A DNA stretch of 64,000 nt from Tricholomella constricta (GCA_013368375.1 JAACJP010000026.1:310001-374000), one strand, 5' to 3'. Positions 1 through 11,444 are shown, counted from the first letter of the stretch. Made by a program: numbers and translations. Notes: generated by a model not told the origin, from the sequence alone.

Positions 1-430
1 GACATTGTTATGGCACAGCGATGTTCACGGGGCAGGCCAAGTTCGCCGCGCCCTCGAATGCCTCTCCATCAAAAAGAGCTTCGCGCGCGCGAAAGTGGTA
101 AGCGGATATTGGTGGCCCTCCCTTGCGCGATGTCACCGAGAATGGCAAGAAGATGAAGTTATTCTGCGGGCAAATTGAAGGGATAGGATGTTGCTGTGGA
201 GGCTGGGTTCACGATTCACGACGAAAGGGCGAACAATGGTGATCCGTGGCACTAACTGGTTGGAAGCACTTGTAATTCTATAGCCTGTATTCCGAGCACA
301 CGGTAACATACACAACCTCAAGGCCGTGGTTGATGCATGGTGCATAAAGAGGAACGACCTGACGAAGGCCTATCACACTCCGTCCAAGCGATGAACCGTC
401 AAGTCCTGAGCGAGGGGTATTCGTCTTGCC

Positions 431-1344
431 TTAGCCGATGTGGCGATGAACTTTGTGATGCCCCATACGACGCCTAGGTGCTCCCTCGCTCTGACTCGAT
501 GTCCCAAGGCTCGGAGTCATGATCTCTGCGCCTCCCGAAGTATCGGATACTGAGCGGCTCCCTTTTCCATGAGGTTCGGGCACGGCCCTCCTCCGTTGCT
601 GTGAAGGCTTGTCACCTGTAACGGGTCCCACAGGCAAATCAGTCCAGTCCCAATGGACTCCCAACAGCCGCCCTTTGGACTGGTCCGCAAGAGCCGAGAA
701 CGCGGCCGGCGAAAGGTCAATATTGGCGGCGCTATAGCAATTGGCACATCGGTCTACGACCATGACCACGACGGCATTGTTTTCGTCTGACGGTGTGAAT
801 GTGACGCGTTAGAAGTGCAAAGTCAGAATATTGAGCAAGGAGTTGCTCACATGTCGCTTTCAAGTTTTTATTGCAGACTGGATTGCTGAGACACAAAAAG
901 CGTTAGGCTGCGTATATCCTAGTTGCGTGACGTGAAGTATAGCATACTGATTTGGGTCATTTTTGTTTGCACCGCTAGTGAACGCACAGTGTATCAGGGC
1001 GACGACGTTCAAAGGTTTCGTGGAGAGCGACGACTCACGAGTAGGAGTCAAATGTCTCAAACGCCAACGCAACAACGTATTCGTTATCGTAATGCATTTG
1101 GCCACAGGCCCCACGTCCAACTCCTGAATGGTTACGCCCCAACCAAAATATTGAGATCAATGTTACAGTGCTGAAGAGCGACATCTATACAGACCTGTAT
1201 GGAACCATGACGCTGGTCAAGTTGTATTCAGTTTTCAGATTGTCGGAGTACAACGAGCAGGGAATACTCACCCTCAGCAGTATATGCGGTCACAGCGACG
1301 GTGAACACCACCAAGAAGAAAGTGGCACGAAGGACTGAAAACAT
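431..1344 (-). CDS. Secreted expansin-like (RlpA/DPBB) protein, 6 exons
   Basis: Exons on the minus strand: 1344-1272, 1212-1195, 1123-1039, 974-948, 885-851, 786-431; 594 nt, 197 aa. The start was chosen because ATG 1344 opens a hydrophobic signal peptide (MFSVLRATFFLVVFTVAVTA). After splicing, the marks of the small fungal expansin/RlpA-like family appear in order: ASWFHTGVGRGACG, an FD motif, NPVCNK, KATY, VVDRCANC and IDLSPAAF ending in GVHWDW. These form a six-stranded double-psi beta-barrel. The family is secreted and thought to loosen or bind wall polysaccharide, and no catalytic residue is claimed here. The five introns are 35-71 nt with GT-AG ends, and exon 2 is only 18 nt. A hydrophilic tail of about 60 residues follows the barrel, longer than usual. 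The tail could instead be an unspliced intron. Family assignment is strong, the C-terminal end less so. Confidence 0.85.
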
Positions 1345-2039
1345 CTTGTATGCGACGAAACAGCTCATTGTAGTTGCAAGACATGGTAGTAGGTACCGCC
1401 TGAAAGCACAGACAAGCGAGAAATCAGGTCCAGCCGTTGTGTGAAGAGGTCCTATACACGTAAGAACGGGCTGGACCTGGTCTCGGATCAGCACAAGCTG
1501 CAACTCATCCGAGTCGGGAGGGGAACGAAAGGATTGTGTACTATATTTTAAATGTCGTATTGAGCACCAGCAGCCTTTGAGAGCTTTGAGTGCTAGGGAA
1601 TCAAGCCGCCATTGTGGCGACGGTTAGAACGGAACGCACAGCCTTCCTTCCAGGAGCGCTCGGAGCTATTGATAGCTCATAAAATTCAAATACGCTATTA
1701 AGTCACGGCCGAAGGCCCGAGACCCGGTAACCATGACTCGGATCTTTGTGCCAATGATGGCGGATGATATGTGTCACAACTGTGATTTCCGAGAAGAGTG
1801 TTTGGTCCCGCCAATTCCATTCGACAGAGCTAAGCTGAGCTAAGCGGGCACAAATACAGTTAGGTGAATGGAGGAATCATGAATGCCGAAGAGGAAGAGG
1901 AGGGTAGGATTACATGGTACAGATCCCGAACGATACCACAGTATGGAGAAAGAAAATTAGATGCATAACGAGCATGGCGAAAGCATGGAAATCCAATTAA
2001 CGATTGATGTCCGAACATTCCATAAATTGAAAGAGGGTA
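1345..2039. other. Intergenic gap between the expansin-like and PH-CRIB genes
   Basis: Neither strand gives a conserved-looking coding stretch here. The segment is the putative promoter of the expansin-like gene and the 3' side of the PH-CRIB gene, both on the minus strand. No repeat or RNA gene was recognised. Confidence 0.5.
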
Positions 2040-3305
2040 TCACGACGCAGCCTGTGCGAGTGATGGATGTTCCATGAGGTGTCTCCACTCTTTCGGCAAA
2101 CCCTTGAAGCACGAGGGTCAACAGTCAGCTCAAGAATCAGAAAAGGATTGGTGAGAGGGCTATAAACTTACCGTGAATTCGCCGGTGACGGGATCGAAGC
2201 CCACATGGCAGTTGTGCTTGAAATTCCAAGGATGGGTGATATCGAGGGCGCTTGTTACACGCGAAGAAATGGCAGAACGCCAGGCGGATGCCTGCTCAGC
2301 GAGTCTGAATGAGACGAAGTACCGCTTCCCCGACTTTGTCTCGATGCGTAGGCGTCGTGCTTTCACGACCTCTACCTTCTTTATGTCACCGATATCAATG
2401 ACAAATCCAGCCGTCTCAATCTGCAATAGCAAAAAAATTGTTGAGTTCAAAGGAATAATTTTTTTTTTCAAGGCGTACCTGGGACCGGTAGATCGTCAGT
2501 TTCCGGGAGCTCAGGACTAGCCACCGGGCCTTCCACAGCCATCCCGTAAAGAAACCATCATCGACTTTGATGGCATGGCTCCCGTCCATAATCACCGGCG
2601 ACCTCGGCCGTGCGTCCTTCTTGGCCGAGGCAGGGGTGTATGCAAGGGAGGGGGTGTCGTGCAGCGGGTTGGCAGTTAAAGTAGAACTGCGCTTCGCATC
2701 TAGCTCTATTTTTTCTGCATCACCCCCAGCCGCAGCCGCAGCCGCAGAACCTGGATTGATGAGATGGCTCCACTGCGAGGGAAGGCCCTGGTTGGCATGA
2801 TATGCCTAAGTAAGTAAGTGTGCATGGACAAAGAATCATGCGGAGAGACGCACACTGAACGAGTTGGATAACTGGTCAAAGCCAACGTGAACATTGTGCA
2901 CAAAATCTTGCGGTGTCCCGACGCCAATTAATGGACAGCGCGAATAAACGTCGTCTTGCCAGTCGTAGAGTTCCCCGTCGTTCTCGAACGAGAGGTGGTA
3001 TGTCCTGTTCTTTACTTCCAAGAGCAGGCAGTACGGCTTCAAATCCACCCGCTCAACCTTTGTGATGTGATCGAGAGGTATCTATGGGAATGCACGGATT
3101 GACAACGTCCAGTCAGTTGCTGGTCCTGTCATGAAGAAAATAGACGCACCCTGTAACCGGGAATGACCAAAGCTTCGTCCGTTAGGATAAGTGGCTTTGC
3201 TCTCCAAGCCCAGCCAGAAAGCGACCCTTGTCCTTTGATACGTACTCGTCCAACTCGCACAACTGACGTCTCCGAGTCCAGTGCTTGTTGTTCAGGCGTC
3301 GTCAT
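2040..3305 (-). CDS. Protein with two tandem PH-CRIB modules and no kinase domain
   Basis: Exons (minus): 3305-3150, 3081-2854, 2805-2479, 2420-2172, 2102-2040; 340 aa, every junction in frame. Module 1 has a PH-like start (GWAWRAKPLILTDEAL) and the CRIB signature DFVHNVHVGFD followed by GLPSQW. Module 2 has GWLWKARWLVLSSRKLTIYR and NFKHNCHVGFDPVTGEFTGL with PKEW. CRIB motifs bind GTP-loaded Cdc42/Rac and PH domains bind phosphoinositides, so a membrane-bound Rho-GTPase effector is inferred. In Cla4/PAK kinases one PH-CRIB module precedes a kinase. Here the stop follows the second CRIB by about 15 residues and no kinase exon was seen downstream. A linker of about 60 residues joins the modules. 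The last intron uses a CAAG acceptor. The module duplication and lack of a kinase are the odd points. Confidence 0.8.
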
Positions 3306-5003
3306 CGAAGCTCAGAAAAGATGTGGTGGAATATATATAACGAAAAACAGGGCAGATCCAGGATGCGCGTGTAGAGATCGAAACGTGGGCGACCGAATGA
3401 AAGAATTGAAGAAAGACCGAAGGAAGAGGGATATATATTCGTCCGCGTGATTATAGGTGGTGCGCGGCTTCCTGGAGTGTACTATGTTACATGTACGGTG
3501 GAGGATGTGGCGAGCGGGGCGTAGAGTTCGGTGGGAAGTTAATTGGAGTTCACCGGGGTACTGCCAACGGTCGCACGGCCGAGATGATGGATACGGTGAC
3601 TATATTTATTTGATCGTGAACAATTAAAACAATAGGGGCTTTTGCAGGAACAAGGCATACACGTGAGCGCCTCATGGCCTTTCTCTCCCTTTCATCATCG
3701 TCTGCCTTGTTGCCGACAACGAAAGGTATTCCAGTCTGCTCACCAAGTGATCCAATACACTCTCTTTCTTCTCTCTTTCATACTCTTTGTAACCTATCAG
3801 TATCGGATCTCCCTGTCGCCCTTGAAACCTGTTTGTTCAGATTGTTCGAGCGACGCCGTGAAAGTTGACACAAAGATCATCGAATGATCAGGCTTTTGCT
3901 ATAACTGTCCGAGAAGTCTGGAGAACAAGTGGAGGTCAGTATGCGATTACAAACTGAAAGTGACTTTGTTCATCCTTTTTTAACGCCGAAATTTATTCCT
4001 CTCCGTCCGGGCGGCAGATTTGTCTGCCAATCGGTCTAATCAGGTCCTCGGGCATGGAGATATCTTGTGACAGACTGGTATAGCCTGTGATAGACACGTC
4101 CGGGCGCCGATAAGCATCATGAAGTCGTAGGGGTGCATGGGCAGTTCATGTTACCTTGATGAACCCACGGACGTCGCGGTTAGAGAGAAGGCGGTTGCAG
4201 GATCTTTACGGGACGCGATGTGGGTGTCCTTATGAATCTCACCTTGTACGACTCTAGGCTATAAATTGTACAGCGAGCCAACTGATTTCACGTCGAACAT
4301 ACGCCGAACAAGAACTGCCAAGAGCCACCCATAACGTTTCCAGCGCCGATGAGCATCAAAATCCAATCGTCGATTTCAGGAGGATGTGATAATTTAGCAC
4401 TTCCCACGACTCGGCAAGGATGTCTGCCTGTCCAACCCAGCTGAGCATTGATATCAATATCAATGATGGTTGGACGCCCTCGAGCTCAGCATCAGAATGA
4501 GATGATTTCGTCGGCATCGAAGGTTTTTAACTTCGTGGCTCCACTGCATTTGGTGTTCGAAAATCAGGAGACTCAGCCTCAGATCTACTGGGCTTGAGAC
4601 CCTCATAGATGATTGAGTTTGTTGGCAGGCTCCTTGTGGATTGGATCAGCCAAGTCTGATGGAAGGGAGAAAGAAGCAACAATAAGTATGAGAATTAAAT
4701 AATTTTCAGGCGTGGTGACACGTCCGAAATATTGCTATTTTGGACAAGTCTGACACCAGCTGTCAGCGGCACTCCCGCGCGCCGTTCTTCCCTTCCCACT
4801 CTTCTCGCTCCTGTCTCTCGTACTCTTTCCTTTCTTCATTTCTCGGCTTTCCTCTATCTTTTATTTTTGGGTTCAAACAGATCAAGCCCGTTGCGCAGGG
4901 TTTCCATTCGCCAGTTTCGAAATCAGCTAGGTCTGCACCGACACTTCAGGCGCCCTTCTAGCCCCGGTCTACATCTGCGTTCCATCAACAAGCAGCATTC
5001 GCC
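3306..5003. other. Long intergenic gap with a possible unassigned minus-strand gene fragment
   Basis: No gene could be assigned. On the minus strand between about 4510 and 4110 a coding-looking stretch reads DDWILMLIGAGNVMGG and continues across two GT-AG/AAG introns to a stop. A second, similar patch (DFMMLIGA) lies near 4120. These may be the 3' end of an unrecognised gene or a decayed tandem repeat. The last 270 bases before 5004 are C/T-rich, as is common in promoters and 5' leaders of basidiomycete genes, and presumably serve the G alpha gene. Confidence 0.3.
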
Positions 5004-6692
5004 ATGGGGTCTTGCATGTCGTCGCCTACTGGCGTCGAGGTGACCGAGCTCGATAAGGCCAGGCACAAGGAGGCAGAGAAGCAGCTGAGAGAGGTGTGTG
5101 TTGAACCCACCGTGCGTTTCCTGCGGCTGTTGATGTTGACGTCGCTGGGACTATGCAGGCGAAAGCAAAGCTGGCGATTCAGGTCAAGGTGCGTTACCTA
5201 ATGCTCAAATCACTGCCTCAACTATATGGCTGCCCCAGGTACTCCTTCTGGGCTCGGGAGACTCTGGAAAGTCTACAATACTCAAGGTAAGGTTTATCAT
5301 TGGCAACGACAGCATTTGTTAAACAACCACAGCAAATGCGACTCATCCACAAACTACCGTTCTCGGCACAAGAGATCGAATCATACCGGCAACTAACATT
5401 CGACAATCTGACCCGCGGGATGAAGTACCTTCTCGATGCAATGGAGGACATGGACCTCAAGGTGTCGGAGGCTTCCCTACCCTACGTCGAGGTCATCGAG
5501 AACGCTACGGACATTCGAGACGGCGAACCGTTCCCCATGTCGTACTATCAGCCCCTCAAGTCTCTCTGGGAAGACCCCAACGTCCAAAAGGCGTGGGAAC
5601 GAGGGAATGAAGCCGCCCTCCCCGAAAAGTATGACATCTATCTCGTCCTGCGAACTTGTTCTCTCTGACGATCTCCCAGCTTGCTATACTTCTTTTCGTC
5701 GCTAGATCGGCTGTTCGACCCTGCGTATGTGCCAGTGGAGCAGGACATTATTCGATGCAGGGCCAGGACAATCGGCATCACCGAGACAACATTCAATCTT
5801 CGGGACCATGAGATGCTGATGGTTGACGTGGGTGGCCAGAAGAGCGAGCGGCGGAAATGGATACACTGCTTCCAAGATGTGACGAGCATATTGTTCCTGG
5901 TCAGCTTGAGTGGCTATGATCAGTGTCTTGTAGAAGACAGGGATGCAGTAAGTCATGGCAAATCACCAAGTGCGGTCGCTGAAACATCCCCGGTAGAACC
6001 AAATGCAAGACGCGATGACCATCTGGGATTCAATTTGTCATTCGCAGTGGTTTAAGCAGACGTCAATTGTCCGTTATTTCACTGTTCCGCATCAAGGACA
6101 TCGCGAGCTAATCAGTCAACGATGGTAGATCTTGTTCTTGAACAAGAATGATCTTTTCGAGAAAAAGATTCCAACATCAGACATCAAGAACTTCTTCCCA
6201 GTAAATTCTCTATCACTGGGCGCTCCTCTGTCGTGATGCTGACTGGCGGACGCAGGATTTCGAAGGAGAGCGGGGGGACATCCGTGCCGGGCGCGACTAC
6301 TTCAAGCGAAGGTTTGCAAAGCTAGCGCAGAAAGCCGGCAGATCAAAAGAGAGAGAGATCTATATACAGTGCGCTTTCTGTTAATTGACCTGTGCTTTAA
6401 GACTGTCGACTAACGAAGGTCCTGGAAGTATAACTACAGCTACAGATACTGCTATGTTGCGGGTTGTAATGGCCGCAGTCGAAGGTTCGTCCTCTACAAT
6501 ATTTTCGTAATCGCAATGCTGACATTTTCCGCAGAGTGAGTGTTCTTTTATCCTTCAATTCCCCGACCCTCCTTTGCGCGCGTCGTCTTTTTGTTCCTTT
6601 TTTCGCGCCCCCAACCGAACGCTTAATGGCTCTCTTCGCCTCACGCTAGCATTGTCCTCCGAACGAATCTTGAGGTTGCGGCGCTAATATAG
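5004..6692 (+). CDS. Heterotrimeric G-protein alpha subunit
   Basis: Exons: 5004-5093, 5159-5188, 5239-5286, 5333-5628, 5680-5947, 5997-6068, 6129-6200, 6256-6368, 6429-6484, 6535 (one base), 6650-6692; 362 aa. The start MGSCMSS carries the N-myristoylation glycine and a palmitoylation cysteine. G1 is GSGDSGKST, switch I is [14 protein letters not shown] with the catalytic arginine, G3 is DVGGQ, G4 is FLNKNDLF and G5 is TTATDT. Family members bind GTP at the inner plasma membrane and relay signals from seven-helix receptors such as pheromone receptors. Without the one-base exon the protein would stop at AVEE. With it the canonical tail [17 protein letters not shown] and the usual length are recovered. 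G1 has Asp where nearly all G alphas have Glu, and the C-terminal cysteine site is absent. Confidence 0.9.
6485..6649 (+). other. Two abutting introns separated by a candidate 1-nt exon
   Basis: Intron 6485-6534 has a GTTCGT donor, a TGCTGAC branch-like motif and a CCGCAG acceptor. Base A6535 follows, then a strong GTGAGT donor at 6536 and an acceptor CTAG at 6646-6649. Joining G6484, A6535 and C6650 gives GAC (Asp) and keeps the G alpha frame. No other GT-AG pair that I could find gives the family C-terminus. Confidence 0.65.
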
Positions 6693-8418
6693 CGCCCACG
6701 CCACCTTTCCCTACGTTATCTCTGCGTTCCATCATACCCGCACCCTCTTGTTTATCAAGATGTATATTCATCCATACCATTTTACCTCTATTCACGTTCC
6801 CACCCTTGTGGGCGCTCCTATTTCTTGCTTCCGTTGTTTCTTCCGTTTCCACGTGGCTTTCCACGACGAGACTGAAATGCTCATGATTTCTGCTTGCTCC
6901 TTTCCATCGACGATAATTTATCTCCTTCGAACACCATCGCCATCGCATCATCTTCAACACATGGCCCTGTTTTCTGCAACCAATTGGAACTATCGCATTT
7001 CCCGCGGCTCTAGTGCGATCGTAAGCAAAAATGTGAGTGCTCGGCTTTGGCTTTCCCCCTATGCGGAGGAATGTGTCATTGACGGGCGTATTTTGTGAAT
7101 CCAGATACGGAACATCATGTTATGATCGTCCTCCGCCCCTATTATTGCACCCCCTGTCAGGGGCAGGGGCTGGGTTTAGGGAGTCTTTCCCTCCTCCTCT
7201 ACCTTTGTATAGCTCAATGTTTTAACCCCTCACCACCTCAATCATCACCATCACCACCATCATCATCGCCAGCGCTAACTTCCATCAACCACGGGTAGTT
7301 CCCGTTCTGTTCCCTTTCGCTTCTTTTTCCATGTTTCTTGTGTTCACCATAGATCTACCTCGGAACGTTTCCAGGTTTCTTTACCAGAAATTCCCATACC
7401 TGGTCACCCATTCATTGTTCACATTTATACCTGCATTGTTATCCCGTGTCTCCTCCACTCGCTGTCTTTTTTTAACCTTCTTTGCTCTACAACAGATTGT
7501 ATACGTACAGATACAATGAACAATCTACTAGCTGGCTCTGATCAGGCGGTGCTCGATTTCCAACACTGGGTCACTATCGGGCTGTGGGATCTCCAACAGG
7601 CTGAGATGGTTTTAGTATGACGATGCGGACGCGACGGACCCTGACGGACCAGGACGGGGACCCTGTGACCAGTCGTCCATGCGCCACAGAGCTGCGAATT
7701 TCCGACGCTAAAATGCGGATTATGGAATTTCTGTGATGCGGCGGGGCCGATCGTCGGGGGATGCGAACATGACGCCAAGTGACTATAGCTAGTGTGGAGA
7801 GGTATTTCATTCTCAAGTAGAGAACGGGCTAGCTCGCGGGCGTTTTTTGGTACAATGTCAAGAAGGTCATGAAAGATTGGCTCTTGGAAGTTGTGGCCGT
7901 GGGATTGAAATTGGAAATCGGTGCCGCTACTCGTTCAAGAAGAATGGGGAAATTTGGTTACACGACGACGATGACGACCATCCTTTCGTTGGTACTGATC
8001 AAGCCGAATTCACCACCGATGTCTCGTTCCGTTTAGAGGTGTGCAAGGCCGCCTATGGGGATTTATTGAATCGCCGAGGCTTAGGCTTGGCCGTGCTGGC
8101 TAATCCTTATTGCCGGAAAATCCCCCTCCCTTACGACGAGCGCGTCATTTTCATGAACCTGAAAGAAGAATGTGGCCCATAAATTGCGTCGTAAAGTTAA
8201 TGAGTCCTCTTTCAAGGGGGTCAGGGCAGCTCATGCGATAATCGGATCAAAAACCCCTATTTATTTAGAAAATCCGAAGGCTGCATGAAGGATTCCGTCT
8301 AGATCTAATCAAGTAAGTACTAGTGAGGCACTTACTGGTCAATATATATACTCTATGTGTCTCGCGCTCTTTTGAAGCTGCCCCACAATCTGCGCGACGT
8401 GCGACAGGGGTTGGATGG
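6693..8418. other. Gene-poor stretch downstream of G alpha
   Basis: From 6693 to about 7510 the plus strand is strongly C/T-rich, resembling a 3' region followed by a promoter or 5' leader. An ATG at 7519 after a pyrimidine-rich run opens a short frame of 33 codons with no recognised motif. One further open frame (7847-8182) is listed separately. No repeat with another part of the window was noticed before 8419. Confidence 0.4.
7847..8182 (+). CDS. Hypothetical ORF, 111 aa, unrecognised
   Basis: An uninterrupted frame of 111 codons with an acidic run (HDDDDDH) and mixed composition. No signal peptide, membrane segment or family motif was recognised. It lies in a gene-poor stretch with no neighbour on the same strand, and it could be a chance frame or one exon of an unassigned gene. 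Its amino-acid composition is more protein-like than the surrounding frames, the only reason for listing it. Confidence 0.2.
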   Translation: MVQCQEGHERLALGSCGRGIEIGNRCRYSFKKNGEIWLHDDDDDHPFVGTDQAEFTTDVSFRLEVCKAAYGDLLNRRGLGLAVLANPYCRKIPLPYDERVIFMNLKEECGP

Positions 8419-9061
8419 AGTCACCTGCGTAATTACCGAGATGTCTCGCGTGCATTCAGAGGTCATTCGAGTAGATTATGCCGATAATACTCCTCGCCTC
8501 CGATATGACTTCATAGTACAGGTACATATTATAGATCTGTGGTTGGCAATATCTGGCTTGAGATTCCCACCGCGATCATTCACAAAAAAGGCCTCGCGCA
8601 AGCAGACCACTGAACGACGTACTAGTCTCGACGTATCGACTGAATCATTGGGGCCACGGCCCACACGCAGAATATACGAGTCTCCACAGGCACCACGGAC
8701 GCTGCCAGGCCCACTAAACAACAGCCAAGTCGTCGATAGAGGGAGTTGTACCAGGCCACATCAACCGAGAAGTGTAAAGAGATTCGATCTTAGTCGCAAA
8801 CGCGGTCCACGGAGTCCAGTGAACGTATAGATTGGCGTAAGCATGGGTCGGAACAGCGACGAAAAGCCAAAAGCTAGTAGGAGTAGCCTGAATTGACAGA
8901 AAGGTGAATTTCGTGTTCGTTTTACAAGTTTATCGATTTTGCTTGGTTGGACTTGTCGGTTGTGGGAGCTCCCGAATCCCAGAGTCTGTCGAATATCCGC
9001 TGGCCCGTATGATATTTCCATTCGAGTTATCAGGAATGAAGATTTCAGAGTTGCGGGGCGT
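8419..9061. repeat. Segmental repeat R, copy 1 (partner at 39620-40354)
   Basis: This segment aligns by eye over its whole length with 39620-40354 in the same orientation, with substitutions and small indels (for example the shared stretches around 8700-8780 and 39890-39990). It flanks the three-copy gene family and is probably part of the same ancient duplication. A short minus-strand frame around 9000-9080 is partly conserved in both copies but has no known motif. Confidence 0.7.
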
Positions 9062-9689
9062 GGGACGGTGATTGGGTGCAGTGGGTCCATGTCGAGGTCA
9101 GTACTGCGTGCTAGGTGAGCCTTACGTGAAGGGTGACATTAGCTAGCGACTGGACACGCACCTATGGTCGAGAGCCTCTCCGGCGGTAAATGAGTCTACA
9201 TCAACGAGACGGGTCCTGAGAAATTGGGTTACGGTTCGGCTGTGTAGACAAGTTCGTCGCTGGAGGTCGAGTCAGTGTCTGCACGAATGCAAATCGAACG
9301 CCGACGTATCGCCTGTGGGAAGATCGTGCGCAGTGCAGGAACATCACGCAAAACATTCATCCTTTGGAAAGAGCACAGGGGACACAGCTAGTTGAGGGCA
9401 CGTTCATACAGATGGAGTGAGGACTGAAAGTTTCACGATGAACATTGAACCTTGAATATTGAAGTTACTTCTACTGAAGGGTGAATATTGGATGATTCAG
9501 CTGTATATTCTTGAACGGAACAAATCCTGGATTCCAAATCACGATCAGATATGTTTCCGTCCAAACAGCCCCATTCAACGGATAAAATAACGAGCAATGT
9601 GATGCACGCTACGCTCAACCCCTCGAGTGAGTGGCCGTTTCAGGTGGACAAAAGGTACTCTGAAAAAAGGTTCTCAGTTATAGCTGTGT

Positions 9690-10663
9690 GCTACTATAAA
9701 AATTCTAAACACCTCCTATGAGACTGAACGGCAGATGTATGGAATGCTTTTGAGGCTCCCAAAGTCGAAGAAGCAGTCATTTCCAAAAAGGACCTGTGCT
9801 TCATCGTATCCAGGGGAAGGGGTCTCTGAGCGGCCGTAAATCGACTTGGAGAACAGATCAGCTATATGAATGGGGGACTGATATTTGACGACGTACCTTG
9901 TGTTCTTGAGAACATCTCTACGCAGCTGCACTTCTGACAGCCAGTCTAGTCTTTGTCCTGGTTTCAGTCGGGCTTCGAAGATAGGCCGATGTTCCTCGCG
10001 CAAACTATCTCTGACAGCAGCGTGCTCGGGCTCGAGTTCGCCGTCAGAAAGTACGGGACGCTTTCGTAACGTGTATGTCGTGATGTAGCTGATGTAGACA
10101 TCGAGTAGGAGCGTCAGCCTCATCACGCGGAGACCACTGGGTGGATCCAATATTAATAAGGTCGCGAACAGTGCATCCAAGAATGCTGCACGCGTGGGGA
10201 ATCGAATATCGGCGTACTCTCTGGGCAGGGTACTGAGCGACACGGAGCGGTCATGTTGGCGGATATCGAAGGAGAAGAATGACTGGGGGTGGAGATAGAT
10301 ATCTACTGGATCGTCTTCATGCCGTAAATGAGGGATCTTTGTTGTCCGCAAGTAGATAGAATTCGGGAAGCACGATGGCTGCGCGGGATCATAGATATGC
10401 ATCTCGAGCCATCGAGGAGCGGCGCTATGGATCCTTTCATAGGGAAGGGTGGATGTGATAGCGAGAGCGGCTTTTTCTAGGTCTTCATCTGGGACAAGCA
10501 GCTGGAAGGCGAACAAGACGGTTGGAACAAAGTATACGAACGAAAGCGCGTCTTCCGCCCATACAAGACATGGAATATTGGCCCGAGTTATAGCCAGTGC
10601 CGGTGCAAGGCGAAGACATTGGGTCTCGAGCTGTCTGTACTTTGGTCGTAGTAGTGTAGCATG
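9690..10663 (-). pseudogene. Unrecognised gene family, copy 1: exons 2-3 (broken; split from exon 1 by the LINE)
   Basis: The frame 10516-9716 is about 85-90% like copies 2 (38287-39557) and 3 (44420-45686) by eye. It shares blocks such as LLVPDEDLEKAALAITSTLP, RQHDRSVSLSTLPREYADIR and EPEHAAVRDSLREEHRPIFE. Near 10632 one T is missing relative to the other copies, which shifts the frame at the start of exon 2. Its first exon lies 27 kb away at 37938-38110 because the LINE 11211-37926 landed on the intron-1 donor. Between 10663 and 11199 sits extra sequence absent from copies 2 and 3. The family was not recognised: there is no signal peptide, clear catalytic motif or membrane segment. Confidence 0.75.
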
Positions 10664-10748
10664 CGGTACGCCAATTGTTAATGAAGGTACCTAGTTGTAT
10701 TGTTCAGTTGCTAAGTCAGCGTGGGCTTTGGTAGGTCATGAACGTTGA

Positions 10749-11141
10749 TGATGGTGAATTTAGTTTATAACTGCCGGTCAAGCTATAGTGGGGTTGTGTG
10801 GGGTTTGGGTATAGTTAGTGCATATAGCATATGGTCTTGAGTAGGAAATGAGGGAAAAGAAATAGAGTGCAATGAAAAGTAGTTGTTTTTGGTCCCAGTC
10901 GGTCTCGGGTGTGCGATCCTACTATGGATCGGCTTGTTGGGGGTCGCGCTTTGGTGGTGGTGGTGCTGTTGTTGGGTCGGTGTTGCTGACCGACGGTGGG
11001 CTTGTTGTCGGTCGTTCTGTGAGGTTGTGGTCCCTCCCTTCTCGCTTCCTCGCATCCTCCTTCGGTTCCTCTTCCTACCGTTCTCCTTTCCTTTCCTCCG
11101 TCGTCTTCTCCGTCTCCTTGTCAGTCTTCTTCTTCGCTCTC
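10749..11141. repeat. 393-bp insertion flanked by a 15-bp direct repeat
   Basis: The words GGTCATGAACGTTGA at 10734-10748 and 11142-11156 are identical and flank sequence missing from the corresponding place in copies 2 and 3. A 15-bp direct repeat is the size expected of a target-site duplication made by LINE-type endonuclease. The insert has no poly(A) end and no ORF with known motifs. Its right part is C/T-rich like a fungal promoter. Confidence 0.45.
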
Positions 11142-11444
11142 GGTCATGAACGTTGAACGCTTGATTAATATAGATCGTAGATTTATTTCAACTCACCGTG
11201 CGAAACCACCTTTTTTTTTTTTTTTTTTTTTTTATAATCCCTGTTTATCGACCTCTGGGCGTGGCCCATGTCGGTCCTCACTATCCTAAGTACAAAATAA
11301 TAAATCGGGGCCCCTTCGCCTCCTTTATTCCTGCACCTGCTGAGCTTGTGAATGCACACTTTGACGGGCCATGCTCGTCGCCCCCCAAAGGCCCGAAACC
11401 CACATATGGTCCCGTTTTAGACACCTTGCCCTGACGTGTGAGGT

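Noticed and set aside
1..165. Possible integrase zinc-finger fragment (a YWWPSLARC-like stretch with an upstream His)
   Set aside because: Only one His and one Cys fit, there is no neighbouring integrase core and the similarity is too short to call.
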